Positions 5,237 to 5,619 of a stretch of 5,619 bases of DNA are shown here, piece by piece. Location of the stretch: positions 1 to 5,619 of the forward strand of contig USHK01000096.1 of assembly GCA_900554375.1 (NCBI GenBank), written 5' to 3'. The translations under genes were made by a program, and so were the position numbers. Position 1 is the stretch's first letter, and each line of letters starts with the position of its first letter. The notes below the pieces were generated by a model that saw only the letters and a program-made list of their open reading frames with translations, ran no database searches and was not told where the DNA came from. Source of the DNA: an uncultured Sutterella sp. (GTDB lineage: Bacteria; Pseudomonadota; Gammaproteobacteria; Burkholderiales; Burkholderiaceae_F).

Positions 5237-5619
5237 TGTCTTGTCTCCTCCTGTGCCGGCAATCTGACTTCAACTCTAAGACCTCCTGAGGCCGCTTGAG
5301 AAAATGAAATTTTCCCGCCGTGATTCTCAATGATGCTTCTGACAATCTGAAGACCCAGACCTAAACCGTCCGCTTTCGTTGAATTGGTGGGCGCAGAGAG
5401 TTTTGCAATCTTTTCTTTTTCAATGTGACCGTTGTCTTCGATCGCAATCAACACACCGTTATCCATTCGCCTAACCGTGAGATCAACTTTTGGATTCGAG
5501 ACCTCGAGCTCCTGAAGCGCCTGAGCCGCATTTCTTAAAAGGTTAATAATGACCAGCTCAAATTCGAGCGGGTTCACAATGATATGGACAGGCTGCGCTT
5601 GAGGGACCCTCACTTCGAC
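5233..5619 (-). CDS. Sensor histidine kinase, C-terminal ATP-binding domain only (truncated by window edge)
   Basis: Only the last 128 residues are present, and the frame stays open to the right edge, so a GTG at 5613 is an internal Val codon and not a start. What remains is a HATPase_c domain. The N-box is FELVIINLLRNAAQAL (near 5562-5515), followed by a G1-like EDNG, a G2 box GLGLGLQIVRSIIENHGG and a C-terminal strand RVEVRLP. The G1 box is shortened: EDNG-HI stands where the family usually has DNGPGI. The F-box region reads LSAPTNSTK where kinases of this group usually have FEPFFTTK. Sensor and phosphoacceptor His domains lie outside the window. The gene overlaps the response regulator by 4 bases and is the first visible gene of the leftward group. 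The layout matches FixL-, TtrS- or DctS-like kinases; the signal is unknown. Confidence 0.9.
   Translation of the reverse strand, partial: VEVRVPQAQPVHIIVNPLEFELVIINLLRNAAQALQELEVSNPKVDLTVRRMDNGVLIAIEDNGHIEKEKIAKLSAPTNSTKADGLGLGLQIVRSIIENHGGKISFSQAASGGLRVEVRLPAQEETRQ
5246..5252 (-). promoter_or_regulatory. Shine-Dalgarno site of the response regulator, inside the kinase gene
   Basis: Read leftward, AGGAGGA lies 9 bases before the ATG at 5236-5234. It sits within the last codons of the kinase and supports the start that overlaps the kinase stop. Confidence 0.82.

Noticed and set aside
5233..5613. GTG at 5613 as the start of a small 126-residue ATPase-domain protein
   Set aside because: The frame stays open to the window end and the content is only the C-terminal half of a histidine kinase; a stand-alone gene is less likely than truncation by the window edge.
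1..5619. CRISPR arrays, tRNA or rRNA genes, insertion sequences, tandem repeats
   Set aside because: I saw no regularly spaced repeats, RNA gene signatures, transposase coding or terminal inverted repeats. The only transposon-like sequence is the library adapter at 1-15.

Overview
The window looks like the end of a short-read assembly contig from a Gram-negative, anaerobically respiring proteobacterium. Three genes encode flavoproteins of the soluble fumarate reductase / FAD_binding_2 superfamily. The two with visible N-termini carry export signals (one Tat, one Sec). A FixJ/TtrR-type two-component pair lies beside them. Clusters of single-domain periplasmic flavin reductases next to NarL/FixJ-type regulators, at moderate GC, fit gut Sutterellaceae (Parasutterella/Sutterella-like Betaproteobacteria). 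That assignment is inferred from gene content only and is of modest confidence.

Layout. Bases 1-15 are not genomic: they match the last 15 bases of the Tn5/Nextera mosaic end. From base 17 a 5'-truncated flavoprotein gene runs rightward to 1324. A 162-base spacer with a strong two-stem hairpin follows, then a complete Tat-exported flavoprotein gene (1487-2989, +). A U-tailed terminator (3028-3058) closes it. A second, nested hairpin (3062-3126) with a UUCG-capped core serves the leftward genes, which converge on the same gap. The leftward group, in transcription order, is a histidine kinase C-terminus (cut by the right edge), a response regulator overlapping it by 4 bases, and a complete Sec-exported flavoprotein (4536-3127).

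How the genes work together. The kinase-regulator pair probably senses an electron acceptor or related metabolite and controls the adjacent leftward flavoprotein gene. A perfect 14-bp palindrome, GGTACTTAAGTACC, lies in the 76-base gap directly upstream of that gene and is the best operator candidate. The leftward flavoprotein keeps every fumarate-reductase active-site position that can be located by motif, with Ser for one Thr, so it is probably a fumarate or fumarate-like reductase. The two rightward flavoproteins keep the FAD-binding frame but have lost the catalytic arginine and alter other substrate-binding positions, so they probably act on different, unknown acceptors. None of the three has a heme domain (no CXXCH), and no cytochrome or quinol dehydrogenase gene is present. 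The electron donor must be encoded elsewhere.

The points most worth following up are the palindrome and its regulator, the divergent active sites of the two rightward flavoproteins, the reduced ATP-binding motifs in the kinase, and the adapter at the left edge.
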